Assembly: GCA_050249455.1 (NCBI GenBank)
Contig: JBFWQM010000010.1
Coordinates: 1 to 46,831 of the forward strand
DNA from: JBFWQM01 sp050249455
GTDB taxonomy: Bacteria; Pseudomonadota; Alphaproteobacteria; MPNO01; VGEU01
Direction: 5' to 3'
DNA: 46,831 nucleotides
Shown: positions 17,940-26,217 of the stretch, in pieces
Layout of the letters: every line of letters starts with the position of its first letter
How positions within the stretch are numbered: the first letter of the stretch is position 1
Notes under the pieces: generated by a model
Database searches by the model: none
Seen by the model: the letters and a program-made list of their open reading frames with translations, nothing else
What the model was told of the DNA's origin: nothing
Program-made: the position numbers and the translations under genes

Positions 17940-18931
17940 CCGGCCGCGCCGACAAGCCGCATTTGTCGCGGGAATCGATGCTGCGGCTGCTGCGCAGCAT
18001 GATCCTGATGCGCCGTTTCGAGGAGAAGTGCGCCGAGCTCTACATGCAGGAGAAGATCCGCGGCTTCCTGCACCTCTATGTCGGCGAGGAGGCGATCGCG
18101 GCCGGGCTGATGGCCGCGCTCGGCCCTGAGGACGCCGTGGTCTCGACCTACCGCGAGCACGGCCACGCGCTGGCGCGCGGCGTGCCGGCGACGGTCCTGA
18201 TGGCGGAGATGTACGGCAAGCAGGAGGGCTGCAGCCGCGGCCGCGGCGGGTCGATGCACGTCTTTCACGCGCCGACGCGCTTCTACGGCGGCAACGCCAT
18301 CGTCGGCGGCGGGCTACCGCTCGCCGTCGGCCTCGCGCTCGCCGACAAGATGGCGGGACGCGGCAACGTCACCCTGTGCCTGTTCGGCGAGGGTGCGGTC
18401 GCCGAGGGCGAGTTCCACGAATCGCTCAATCTCGCCGCGCTGTGGCAGCTGCCGGTGCTGTTCGCTTGCGAGAACAACCTCTATGCGATGGGCACCGCGC
18501 TGGCGCGCAGCGAATCGCAGACCGACATCCACGCCAAGGCGGCGAGCTACAACATCGTGTCCGAGGTCGTCGACGGCATGGACATAGTCGCGGTGCAGGC
18601 GGCCGCCTTCCGCGCCGCCGCGCACATCCGCGGCAGCGCCGGACCCTATTTCCTCGAATGCCGCACCTACCGCTTCCGCGCGCATTCCATGTTCGACGCC
18701 CAGCTCTACCGCGACAAGGCGGAGGTGGAGGCATGGACCCGGCGTGGCCCGATCGTCCGCTTCCGCGCCTGGCTCGAGGAGACCGGCGTGCTGCACCCCG
18801 CCGACCTGGAGCAGATCGAAGGCGAGGTCGCGGCCGAAGTCGAAGCGGCGGTGCGCTTCGCCGAGGCCGGCACGTGGGAGCAGCTCGCCGACCTCGCCCG
18901 CTACGTCACCATGGACGCGGTGCCGCAATGA
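17936..18931 (+). CDS. Thiamine-diphosphate-dependent dehydrogenase E1 alpha (PdhA/AcoA-like)
   Basis: 331 residues, the usual length of E1 alpha in heterotetrameric pyruvate, acetoin or branched-chain dehydrogenases. RGRGGSMH and IVGGGLPLAVG are present, and the TPP-binding stretch runs from FGEGAVAEGEFHESLN (about 149) to CENN (about 180). The classic GDG is GEG here, which still supplies an acidic metal ligand. It forms the alpha2-beta2 E1 with the product of 18928 and decarboxylates a 2-oxo acid or cleaves acetoin. Sequence alone does not separate the two; the AcsA-like neighbour leans towards the acetoin type. Confidence 0.9.
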
Positions 18932-19908
18932 GCCGCATCACTTACCGCGACGCCGTGCGCGAAGCCATCCGCGACGCGCTGAAGCGCGAGCCGCGCGCCT
19001 TCCTGATGGGCGAGGACGTCGGCCGCTACGGCGGCTGCTATGCGGTCACCAAGGGGCTGCTCGACGCGTTCGGGCCGGAGCGCATCCGCGACACGCCGCT
19101 GTCGGAATCCGCCTTCGTCGGCGCCGGCATCGGCGCGGCGATGGCCGGCATGCGCCCGATCGTCGAGATCATGACGGTCAACTTCTCCCTCCTCGCGCTC
19201 GACCAGATCGTCAATAACGCAGCGACCATCCCGCACATGTCGGGCGGCCAGATCGCGGTCCCGCTGGTCATCCGCATGGCGACCGGCGCCGGCCGCCAGC
19301 TCGCCGCGCAGCATTCGCACAGCCTGGAGGGCTGGTACGCGCACATCCCCGGCATCCGCGTCGTCGCGCCGGCGACCCACGCGGACGCGCGCGGCATGCT
19401 GTGGACCGCGCTGCGCGACCCGAACCCGGTGCTGATCTTCGAGCACGTCATGCTCTACAACCGCGAGGACGAGCTGCCGGACGACGCCGGCCCGGTGGAC
19501 ATCGACCGCGCCGCGGTGCGGCGGCCGGGGCGCGACGTGACCCTGATCACCTATGGCGGCTCGCTGTTCAAGACGTTGGCCGCCGCCGATCTCCTGGCGG
19601 GCGAAGGCATCGAGGCCGAGGTGATCGACCTGCGCACGCTGCGCCCGCTCGACGGCACGGCGATCCTGGAGTCGGTCGCGCGCACGCACCGCGCGGTCAT
19701 CGTCGACGAAGGCTGGCGCAGCGGCAGCATCTCCGCGGAAATCGCGGCACGCATCGCCGAGGAGGCCTTCTACGACCTCGACGCGCCGGTCGCGCGCGTC
19801 TGCACCGCCGAGGTGCCGATCCCCTACCCCAAGCACCTGGAGGATGCGGCGCTGCCGCAGCCGGAAGGCATCGCCGCAGCCGCCCGCGCGCTGCTGGGCC
19901 GGCGATGA
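18928..19908 (+). CDS. Dehydrogenase E1 beta (PdhB/AcoB-like)
   Basis: 326 residues from the ATG at 18928, which overlaps the E1 alpha stop (ATGA). Typical E1 beta elements are MGEDVGRYGG, DTPLSESAFVGAGIGAAMAG, EIMTVNFSLLALDQIVNNAA and the C-terminal DLRTLRPLDG. It pairs with E1 alpha to build the thiamine diphosphate site. The Glu of GEDVG and the TPLSE segment fit the cofactor-binding role seen in the family. Confidence 0.92.
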   Translation: MSRITYRDAVREAIRDALKREPRAFLMGEDVGRYGGCYAVTKGLLDAFGPERIRDTPLSESAFVGAGIGAAMAGMRPIVEIMTVNFSLLALDQIVNNAATIPHMSGGQIAVPLVIRMATGAGRQLAAQHSHSLEGWYAHIPGIRVVAPATHADARGMLWTALRDPNPVLIFEHVMLYNREDELPDDAGPVDIDRAAVRRPGRDVTLITYGGSLFKTLAAADLLAGEGIEAEVIDLRTLRPLDGTAILESVARTHRAVIVDEGWRSGSISAEIAARIAEEAFYDLDAPVARVCTAEVPIPYPKHLEDAALPQPEGIAAAARALLGRR

Positions 19909-21083
19909 CGCCGTTCCGCATGCCCTCGCTCGGCGCCGACATGGAGGCCGGCACCCTGGTCGAATGGCTCAAGAAGCCCGGCGACCCGGTGCGCCGCGGC
20001 GACATCATCGCGGTCGTCGAGACCCAGAAGGGCGCGATCGAGATCGAGATATTCGAGGCTGGCGTCCTCGATGCCGTGCTGGTCCAGCCAGGCCAGAAGG
20101 TGCCGGTCGGGACGGTGCTGGCCGCCATCCGCGGCGCGGACGAACCGGCGGGCGCCGCCCTGCCGGCCACCGTGCCGCCGCCGCCGGTCACGCCGATCCA
20201 GCCCGCGACGCCTGCGCCGCCGCCTGCCGTCGCGCCAGCGCCGTCCGTGAGCGGTGCCCGCCTGCGCATCTCCCCGGCTGCCGCGGCGCGCGCGGCGGCG
20301 CTGGGCATCGATCCGCGCGGCCTCGCCGGCAGCGGGCCGGGCGGCGCGATCGGACTCGCCGACGTCGAGGCGGCGGCGCGGCCGGCTGCCGCCGCCCCGC
20401 CGCCGACCGCCGCGACTCCGGCCGAAGCGATGCGCAAGGCGATTGCCGTCGCCATGTCACGCTCGAAGCGCGAGATCCCGCACTACTACCTGACGACGAC
20501 GATCGACATGGAACCGGCGCTGACATGGATGGAGATGACGAACGCCGAGCGCCCGGTGACCGCGCGCCTGCTCTACGGCGCGCTGCTGCTGAAGGCCGCC
20601 GCGCGGGCGCTGCGCGAGGTGCCGGAGCTCAACGGCTTCTGGCGCGACGGCCGGCCGATGCAGGCCGAGCGCGTCAACGTCGGCTGGGCGGTGGCGATGC
20701 GCGGCGGCGGGCTGATCGCGCCGGCGATCCGCGACGCCGATGCGCGCCCGCTCGACGACCTGATGGCGGCGCTGCGCGACCTCGTGAAGCGGGTGCGCGG
20801 CGGCGGGCTGCGCAGCTCCGAGCTCGGCGAGGCGACGGTCACCGCCTCCAGCCTGGGCGACCAGGGCGTCGAGGCCATCCTCGGCGTGATCTATCCGCCG
20901 CAGGTGGCGCTGATCGGCTTCGGGCGCATCGTCGAGCGGCCGTGGGCGGTCGGCGGCGACATCAAGGCGCGGCGGGTGATGACGGCGAGCCTGTCGGCCG
21001 ATCATCGCGCGAGCGACGGCCATCGCGGCGCGCTGTTCCTGCTGGCGCTCGACCGCCTGCTGCAGAAGCCGGAGGCGCTGTGA
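19905..21083 (+). CDS. Dihydrolipoamide acyltransferase E2 (PdhC/AcoC-like)
   Basis: 392 residues from the ATG at 19905 (overlaps the E1 beta stop). One lipoyl domain (1-80) with the lipoylated Lys42 in VETQKGAIE is followed by an Ala/Pro-rich linker (about 85-118), a peripheral subunit-binding domain (RISPAAAARAAALGID ... about 120-158) and a catalytic domain from about 165. The catalytic motif is SADHRASDG near the C-terminus. It would pass the acyl group from lipoamide to CoA. No E3 (lipoamide dehydrogenase) gene follows, so the complex must use one encoded elsewhere. Confidence 0.92.
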   Translation: MTPFRMPSLGADMEAGTLVEWLKKPGDPVRRGDIIAVVETQKGAIEIEIFEAGVLDAVLVQPGQKVPVGTVLAAIRGADEPAGAALPATVPPPPVTPIQPATPAPPPAVAPAPSVSGARLRISPAAAARAAALGIDPRGLAGSGPGGAIGLADVEAAARPAAAAPPPTAATPAEAMRKAIAVAMSRSKREIPHYYLTTTIDMEPALTWMEMTNAERPVTARLLYGALLLKAAARALREVPELNGFWRDGRPMQAERVNVGWAVAMRGGGLIAPAIRDADARPLDDLMAALRDLVKRVRGGGLRSSELGEATVTASSLGDQGVEAILGVIYPPQVALIGFGRIVERPWAVGGDIKARRVMTASLSADHRASDGHRGALFLLALDRLLQKPEAL

Positions 21084-21325
21084 GCCCGGACGACATCCGC
21101 GCCGCGATCTTCACCGCGCTGGCCGACATCGCGCCGGAAGCCGATCCGGCGTCGGTGCGCGGCGGCGAGGACTTCCGGTTCGCGCTCGACCTCGACTCGA
21201 TGGATTTTCTCAACCTGGTGATCGCGCTGCACGAACGGCTGGGCGTCGACATTCCCGAGGCCGACTATCCGCAGCTCGCCACGTTCGACGGCGCGGTCGC
21301 CTATCTCGGCGCGAAGGTCCGATGA
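21080..21325 (+). CDS. Acyl carrier protein (phosphopantetheine-binding)
   Basis: 81 residues from a GTG at 21080 that overlaps the E2 stop (GTGA). The four-helix ACP pattern is clear and the attachment Ser40 lies in DLDSMDFLN; the flanking acidic residues and LGVDIPEADYPQLATF fit stand-alone ACPs. A phosphopantetheinyl transferase would have to act in trans. Placed inside an E1-E2 operon it could accept or hold the acyl group made by E2 or the acyl-CoA synthetase. It is not part of a fatty acid or polyketide cluster here. Confidence 0.9.
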   Translation: MSPDDIRAAIFTALADIAPEADPASVRGGEDFRFALDLDSMDFLNLVIALHERLGVDIPEADYPQLATFDGAVAYLGAKVR

Positions 21326-22629
21326 CCGGCGACGACGCGCGCGTGCGCCAGGCGATGCAGCCGCTCGAGGAAGCGATGCGCCGCCACGCGCGCTACCGCG
21401 GCAAGATGCAGATGGCGCCGAAGGTGCCGGTCGCCGGGCTCGACGACTTCGCGGTGTGGTACACGCCGGGCGTCGCCGCGCCCTGCCTGGCGATCCGCGA
21501 CCGGCCGGAGGCGGCCTATGACCTCACCAACAAGGGCAACACCATCGCCATCGTGTCGGACGGCACGCGCGTCCTCGGGCTCGGCGACATCGGCCCGCTC
21601 GCCGGGCTGCCGGTCATGGAAGGCAAGGCGCTGCTGTTCAAGGTGCTGGGCGGCGTCGATGCGGTGCCGCTGTGCCTCGACTGCCGCGACCCGGACGCGC
21701 TGGTGCGAACCGTGCGCGCGCTGGCGCCGTCGTTCGGCGCGATCAACCTGGAGGACATCGCGCAGCCGAAATGCTTCCGCGTGCTCGACGCGCTGCGCGG
21801 GTCGCTCGACATCCCGGTGTGGCACGACGACCAGCAGGGCACCGCGACCGTGCTGCTGGCCGGCCTGACGACGGCGCTGGCCGCGGTCGGCAAGGAGCTT
21901 GCCGCCGCGCGCATCGCGATGGTCGGCATGGGCGCGGCCAACGTCGCGGCCTATCGCCTGCTGACGGCGTGCGGCGCCGATCCAGGGCGCATCGTCGCCT
22001 GCGACAGCGTCGGCACGCTGCACCCCGGCCGCAGCGACATCGCCGCCCGGCGCGATGCGTACGCCGCGAAGTGGCGCGTGTGCACCGAGAGCAACCGCGA
22101 CGGCGTCAAGGGCGGCATCGACGCCGCGCTCGCCGGCGCCGACGTCTGCATTGCCTTCGCAAAGTCGGGCCCGGGCGTGATCGATCCCGCCTGGGTGCGC
22201 GCGATGGCGCCGGACGCGATCGTGTTCGCCTGCGCCAATCCAAACCCCGAGATCTGGCCGTGGGAAGCGGCTGCCGCCGGCGCCCGCATCGTCGGCACCG
22301 GCCGGTCCGACTTCCCCAACCAGATCAACAACGCGCTCGCCTTCCCCGGCATCTTCCGCGGCGTGCTCGACGTGCGCGCCCGCACGATCACCGACGGCAT
22401 GGCGATCGCCGCGGCGCGCGCCATCGCCGCCCGCGCCGCCGAACGCGGCGAAATCCTGCCGCCGCTGGACGATGCCGAGGTCGCGATACGCGTTGCCGTC
22501 GCGACCGGGATTCAGGCGCAGCGCGAAGGCGTTGCGCGAGTTTCGCTTTCCGACGCGGAAGTGGCCGCCCGCGCGACGGCGGCCATCGCCGAAGCGCGCC
22601 GCCTGTGCGCCTTGGCCGCGCCGGGCTGA
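21322..22629 (+). CDS. NAD(P)-dependent malic enzyme, short form
   Basis: 435 residues, the size of bacterial malic enzymes without the phosphotransacetylase-like tail. Catalytic Tyr47 is in VWYTPGV and Lys102 in MEGKALLFK; metal ligands are Glu144-Asp145 in NLEDIAQPKCF and an Asp in WHDDQQGTA (about 169). The dinucleotide site is GMGAANVAAYRLL. It converts malate to pyruvate and CO2, which could feed the E1-E2 complex encoded just upstream. The start overlaps the ACP stop (ATGA). Its stop is 1 bp from the end of the convergent M20 gene. Coenzyme choice cannot be read with confidence. Confidence 0.92.
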   Translation: MTGDDARVRQAMQPLEEAMRRHARYRGKMQMAPKVPVAGLDDFAVWYTPGVAAPCLAIRDRPEAAYDLTNKGNTIAIVSDGTRVLGLGDIGPLAGLPVMEGKALLFKVLGGVDAVPLCLDCRDPDALVRTVRALAPSFGAINLEDIAQPKCFRVLDALRGSLDIPVWHDDQQGTATVLLAGLTTALAAVGKELAAARIAMVGMGAANVAAYRLLTACGADPGRIVACDSVGTLHPGRSDIAARRDAYAAKWRVCTESNRDGVKGGIDAALAGADVCIAFAKSGPGVIDPAWVRAMAPDAIVFACANPNPEIWPWEAAAAGARIVGTGRSDFPNQINNALAFPGIFRGVLDVRARTITDGMAIAAARAIAARAAERGEILPPLDDAEVAIRVAVATGIQAQREGVARVSLSDAEVAARATAAIAEARRLCALAAPG

Positions 22630-22630
22630 C

Positions 22631-23911
22631 TCAGGTCGGCTTGCGCCAGGAGCGGTCGAAGCCGAGAGAGTCGCGGGTCTGGCCGCACAGCTCGGCGGCG
22701 GTCGCCGCCAGCACCTGCGCCGCATGGACGAGGCGCGGCACCGGCACCTCGTTATAAAAGCGGCTGTGCTGGCTGGGGCCATAGTTGAAGCACGGCACGC
22801 CGCGGCTCCACAGATGGCCGGAGTCGGCGCCGGCGTGCGAGCCGGGGACGTGCATGCCGACCTGCGGGGGCGCGCCGACGACCGCGGCATGGTGGCGCGC
22901 GACGACGCCGACCAGCGGATGGTCCTTCGGCAGCTCCAACGGCGGCATGTAGAGCGCCATCGCCCGCCACGGCGCGCGGTAGGCGGCGGGCGGCGGCTCG
23001 ATCTCGTAGCGGAAGTCGGGATCCTCGGCCGCGAGGCCGTCGAGGCAGCGGCGCAAATCGGCCAGCACGCCGTCGGCCGTCATGCCGGGGTGCAGCCGCA
23101 CGTCGACCGCGAGCGTGCAGCAGTCCGGCACGAAAGCCGGCCGCCACAAATGGTGGTCGCGGGTCAGCCCGCCCCGGATCGAGCCGACCTGGAGCCGCGG
23201 CAGGCCAGGCAGCTCCGGGTGCGGCGTGTGGGTGAGTGCGAGGCCGTGCAGCGCCCGCATCGCCTTCAACGCCTTCTCGACGGCGTTGACCGACTTGCGT
23301 GCGTGCATCTGGCCGATCCACACCGCGGCGCCGTGGACCGTGACGAGCAGCTCCAGCACGCCGGCATGCATCGTGCGGATCTGCAGCCCGGTCGGCTCCG
23401 GCACGATGGCGAGGTCGGGCAGCTTCCCGCGGTCGAGCAAATGCGTTGTGCCGATCCCGCCCTGCAATTCACCGACCACGCAGGCCACGACGATGTCGCC
23501 GCGCAGCCGCACGCCGGCGCGGCGCACCGCGGCGGCGGCCAGGATCATCGCCGCGTCGCCCGCCTTCATGTTGCCGACGCCGACGCCGTAGAGCGTGTCG
23601 CCCTCCACCGCCGACCGCCACAGCGGCCGGTCGTAGCCGCTGGGGATCGGGTCGATGTCGAGATGGCCGTTGAACATCAGGCTCGGCCCGCTGCCGTCGC
23701 CGCGCAGGACGCCGATCGCGTTGGGGCGGCCCGGCTCCACCTCCTGCAATGTCACTTCGTCGAAGCCGAGCGCGCGCATCCGCTCGGCCACGAACGAAGC
23801 GGCGTCCGCTTCGCCGCCGGAGAAGCTGGGGATGTCGGCGAGGCCGGCGGCGAGCGCCACCACCTCGTCCCGGTCGATGCGGTCGATGACGGACGCGGCG
23901 GCCGCCGTCAC
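22631..23911 (-). CDS. M20 family ArgE/DapE-like hydrolase (second tandem copy)
   Basis: 426 residues from a GTG at 23911 that overlaps the stop of the upstream paralogue (GTGA). The M20 fold is clear: NGHLDIDP (His83, Asp85), LAIVPEPT (Glu172) and the C-terminal YGPSQHSRFYNE His. Two usual dinuclear-zinc ligands differ: the bridging Asp of the DMK motif is Asn114 (GVGNMKAG), and the second Glu of the Glu-Glu pair is Leu149 (VGELQGG). Catalytic Glu148 is kept. This implies a single-metal or otherwise changed site. Probable role is amide or N-acyl/N-carbamoyl hydrolysis in the pathway of the upstream molybdenum hydroxylase; the substrate is unknown. Confidence 0.88.
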   Translation of the reverse strand: MTAAAASVIDRIDRDEVVALAAGLADIPSFSGGEADAASFVAERMRALGFDEVTLQEVEPGRPNAIGVLRGDGSGPSLMFNGHLDIDPIPSGYDRPLWRSAVEGDTLYGVGVGNMKAGDAAMILAAAAVRRAGVRLRGDIVVACVVGELQGGIGTTHLLDRGKLPDLAIVPEPTGLQIRTMHAGVLELLVTVHGAAVWIGQMHARKSVNAVEKALKAMRALHGLALTHTPHPELPGLPRLQVGSIRGGLTRDHHLWRPAFVPDCCTLAVDVRLHPGMTADGVLADLRRCLDGLAAEDPDFRYEIEPPPAAYRAPWRAMALYMPPLELPKDHPLVGVVARHHAAVVGAPPQVGMHVPGSHAGADSGHLWSRGVPCFNYGPSQHSRFYNEVPVPRLVHAAQVLAATAAELCGQTRDSLGFDRSWRKPT

Positions 23912-25176
23912 AGCACGAACTCCGCCGCGGCCAGCGCCAGCACCCGCGTCGCGAGCGCCAGCTTGTCTAGGTCGCATTCGTTGTAGAAACGGCTGTGATC
24001 GGACGGGCCGTAGTTCAGGCACTTGGTGCCGAACGCCGCGAGATGGCCGGAATCCGCGCCGGCATAGGAGCCGGGGATGAACACGCCGACCCCCGGCTCG
24101 GTCCCCGACAGGCGGCGATGCCAGTCGCGGCAGACCTGCGCGAGGCGGTGTCCGGGCGGCAGGTCGTTGGGCGGCATGAACAGGCCCATCGCCTGGAACG
24201 GCTTGCGGTAGGGCGCCGGCGGCAGGTCGATCTCGTAGCGGAAGTCCGGGTCGTTGACGGCCACCGCATCGAGCGCGGCGCGGAGGTCGGCGACGGTCGA
24301 TTCGAGCGTCATGCCGGGGGCGAGCCGCACGTCGACCTCGATCGTGCAGTAGTCGGCGACCATCGCCGGCCGCCATACGACGTAGTCCGGCGTCAGCCCG
24401 CCGATGATGCCGCCGACCACCATCGCCGGCAGGCCGGGCAGGTCGGCGCGCGGCGTGTGGCGGAAGCGCACGCCGCCCAGCGCCTCGACGCCCTTCGCCG
24501 CCATCGCGATGGCATCGACGTGGTCCAGGATGTCGCGGTTGCCGATCCACGCCGTCCTGCCGCTGAAGTGGATCAGCAGCTCAAGCACGCCGGCATGGAT
24601 GGTGCGCACATTGCACGCGGTCGGCTCCGGCACGATGGCGAGGTCGGGCACCAGCCCGCGCTCCAGCATGTGGCGCGTGCCGATGCCGCCCTGCAATTCG
24701 CCGACCACGCCGGCGACGATCACGTCGCCCTTCAGCGGGAGGCCGCTACGGCGCAGCGCCGTCGCCGCCATCACCATCGCGGCGTCGCCGGCCTTCATGT
24801 TGCCGACGCCGAGGCCGTAGAGCTTTCCGTCCGCCACGACGGGCCGCCAGTGCGGCGCCGCGTAGTCCGCCGGCAGCGGGTCGATGTCGAGGTGGCCGTT
24901 GAACATGAACGACGGGCCGCCGCCGTCGCCCTTCAGCACGGCGATGACGTTGGGGCGGCCCGGCTCGACGTCCTGCAGGCTCACCTCGTCGAAGCCGAGC
25001 TCGCGCAGCCGGCCGGCGAGGAAGCGCGCGCACGGCCCTTCCTCGCCGGAGAAGCTCGGGATGCGGGCGAGGTCGGCGCACAGCGCCGCCACCTCGCCGT
25101 CGTCGATCTCCTTCAGGATGCGCGCGTCGTCGATCGCACCCTCCCGTTCGTCAATGCGCGTCGAGGAACGCCGCAA
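23908..25176 (-). CDS. M20 family ArgE/DapE-like hydrolase (first tandem copy)
   Basis: 422 residues, a close paralogue of the next gene down. It shares NGHLDIDP (His95, Asp97), GVGNMKAG (Asn126 in place of the bridging Asp), VVGELQGG (Glu160 kept, Leu161 for the second ligand) and AIVPEPT. The start is uncertain: TTG at 25176 lies inside the upstream hydrolase gene, and GGGAGG at 25142-25147 sits downstream of it without a standard start codon in frame after it, so a rare ATT/ATC start is possible. The two proteins may form a heteromer or handle successive or stereoisomeric amides. Both probably act in the cytoplasm, as no signal peptide is seen. Confidence 0.85.
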   Translation of the reverse strand: MRRSSTRIDEREGAIDDARILKEIDDGEVAALCADLARIPSFSGEEGPCARFLAGRLRELGFDEVSLQDVEPGRPNVIAVLKGDGGGPSFMFNGHLDIDPLPADYAAPHWRPVVADGKLYGLGVGNMKAGDAAMVMAATALRRSGLPLKGDVIVAGVVGELQGGIGTRHMLERGLVPDLAIVPEPTACNVRTIHAGVLELLIHFSGRTAWIGNRDILDHVDAIAMAAKGVEALGGVRFRHTPRADLPGLPAMVVGGIIGGLTPDYVVWRPAMVADYCTIEVDVRLAPGMTLESTVADLRAALDAVAVNDPDFRYEIDLPPAPYRKPFQAMGLFMPPNDLPPGHRLAQVCRDWHRRLSGTEPGVGVFIPGSYAGADSGHLAAFGTKCLNYGPSDHSRFYNECDLDKLALATRVLALAAAEFVL

Positions 25177-25939
25177 GCGCCTTGTTGAACGCTTCCGGCC
25201 GCTCGATGTTGGAGATATGGCCGGCGCCGTCGATCACCACGTGCTGCGCGCCGGGGATCGCCTTCGCCGTCTCCGCCAGCACCTCCGGCGGCGCGCCCTT
25301 GTCGGCCGACCCGCCGATGACCAGGGTCGGCACCCGGATCTCGCCCAGCCGCTTGCCGAAGGCGAGCCGCTTCAGCGCCTCGCAGCAGCCCTCGTGCCCC
25401 ACCGGCGTCGCCGCGCGGACCATGTTGCGCACCTTGTCGAGCGACGGCGGGTTGGCGGCGCGCGTCTCCGGCGTGAACCAGCGCTCGATGGTCGGCTCGA
25501 CCAGGCCTTCCATGCCCTTCGCGCGGGCGGTGTCGATGCGGTACTGGAAATAGGCGGCGTAGTCGGGCGGCGCGTCGGGACGCGAGTCGCAGGCGACCAG
25601 CGAGCGCAGCCGGCTGCCATGGTCCTGCGCCAGGCCGTAGCCCATCATGCCGCCGATGGAAAGGCCGACCCAGTGCGTCTTCTCGATCCCGAAATGGTCG
25701 AGCAGCGCGATCGCGTCCTTCATCAGCATGTCGAACGAGTACGGCCCCGGCACCGCGTCGGACTGGCCGTGGCCGCGCTGGTCGTAGCGCAGGATGCGGT
25801 AGCGGTCGCGCAGCGCCGCGACCTGGCCGTCCCACAAGGACAGGTTGTTGGCGAGCGCGTGGCTGAAGGTGACCCAGGGCGCCCCCTCCTTGCCCTCCAC
25901 CTCGCAGTTGAGCGCGAAATTCCCGATCTTCACTTTCAT
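25151..25939 (-). CDS. Alpha/beta hydrolase, 3-oxoadipate enol-lactonase (PcaD)-like
   Basis: 262 residues from the ATG at 25939 (MKVKIGNFALN). The nucleophile elbow is VGLSIGGMMG, the acid is in the later beta-strand region around LVIGGSADKG, and the His is in DGAGHISNIERP. The overall pattern (FSHALANNLSLWDGQ, RYDQRGHGQSD) is very like PcaD-type enol-lactone hydrolases. In this setting it may open a lactone or cleave a C-C or ester bond after ring cleavage. It overlaps the start of the M20 gene by up to 26 bp. No protocatechuate genes are nearby, so a PcaD role proper is not supported. Confidence 0.88.
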   Translation of the reverse strand: MKVKIGNFALNCEVEGKEGAPWVTFSHALANNLSLWDGQVAALRDRYRILRYDQRGHGQSDAVPGPYSFDMLMKDAIALLDHFGIEKTHWVGLSIGGMMGYGLAQDHGSRLRSLVACDSRPDAPPDYAAYFQYRIDTARAKGMEGLVEPTIERWFTPETRAANPPSLDKVRNMVRAATPVGHEGCCEALKRLAFGKRLGEIRVPTLVIGGSADKGAPPEVLAETAKAIPGAQHVVIDGAGHISNIERPEAFNKALAAFLDAH

Positions 25940-25972
25940 GGCGACTGGTCTCTGCCTCGGCTGTGATGGGCC

Positions 25973-25981
25973 GTTATACCA
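25973..25981 (-). promoter_or_regulatory. Extended -10 promoter candidate for the PcaD-like hydrolase
   Basis: On the minus strand the gap reads TTGGTATAAC, an extended -10 (TGnTATAAC, 5 of 6 in the hexamer) at 25973-25981. No good -35 at normal spacing is seen. A start about 27 nt before the ATG at 25939 would follow. It could let the hydrolase and M20 genes be expressed apart from the molybdenum hydroxylase genes. Confidence 0.4.
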
Positions 25982-26072
25982 ACCCCGGGCGGCCCCGGCT
26001 TCGGCAATTTCGCCCGCCTGCGCCCGCGACATTCCAAGGAAAGCGATGCGCCTCAGGGCTTCCACTGCTGCA

Positions 26073-26167
26073 TAGGGGCGGGTTTCAAACCCGCCCGCGG
26101 CGCACGAACCAGCCCCCGCGTCGAACGGCAAAAACAGAAAACAGGGCGGGTTTGAAACCCGCCCCTA
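26073..26167. repeat. Paired palindromic repeat in inverted orientation
   Basis: Two 24-bp copies (26073-26096 and 26144-26167) are perfect reverse complements of each other, separated by 47 bp. Each contains an almost perfect palindrome GGCGGGTTT-AAACCCGCC. Elements with this GGGCGGGTTT(C/G)AAACCCGCCC core are dispersed repeats in many environmental bacteria. The arrangement resembles REP doublets or a tiny mobile element. It splits the minus-strand catabolic block between the two alpha/beta hydrolase genes. The rest of the 25940-26217 gap holds no gene that I can support. Confidence 0.8.
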
Positions 26168-26217
26168 CCGAGCGTCCGACTCCGGCGCGGACGGGTCATC
26201 GACAGGGACCGGCGGTG

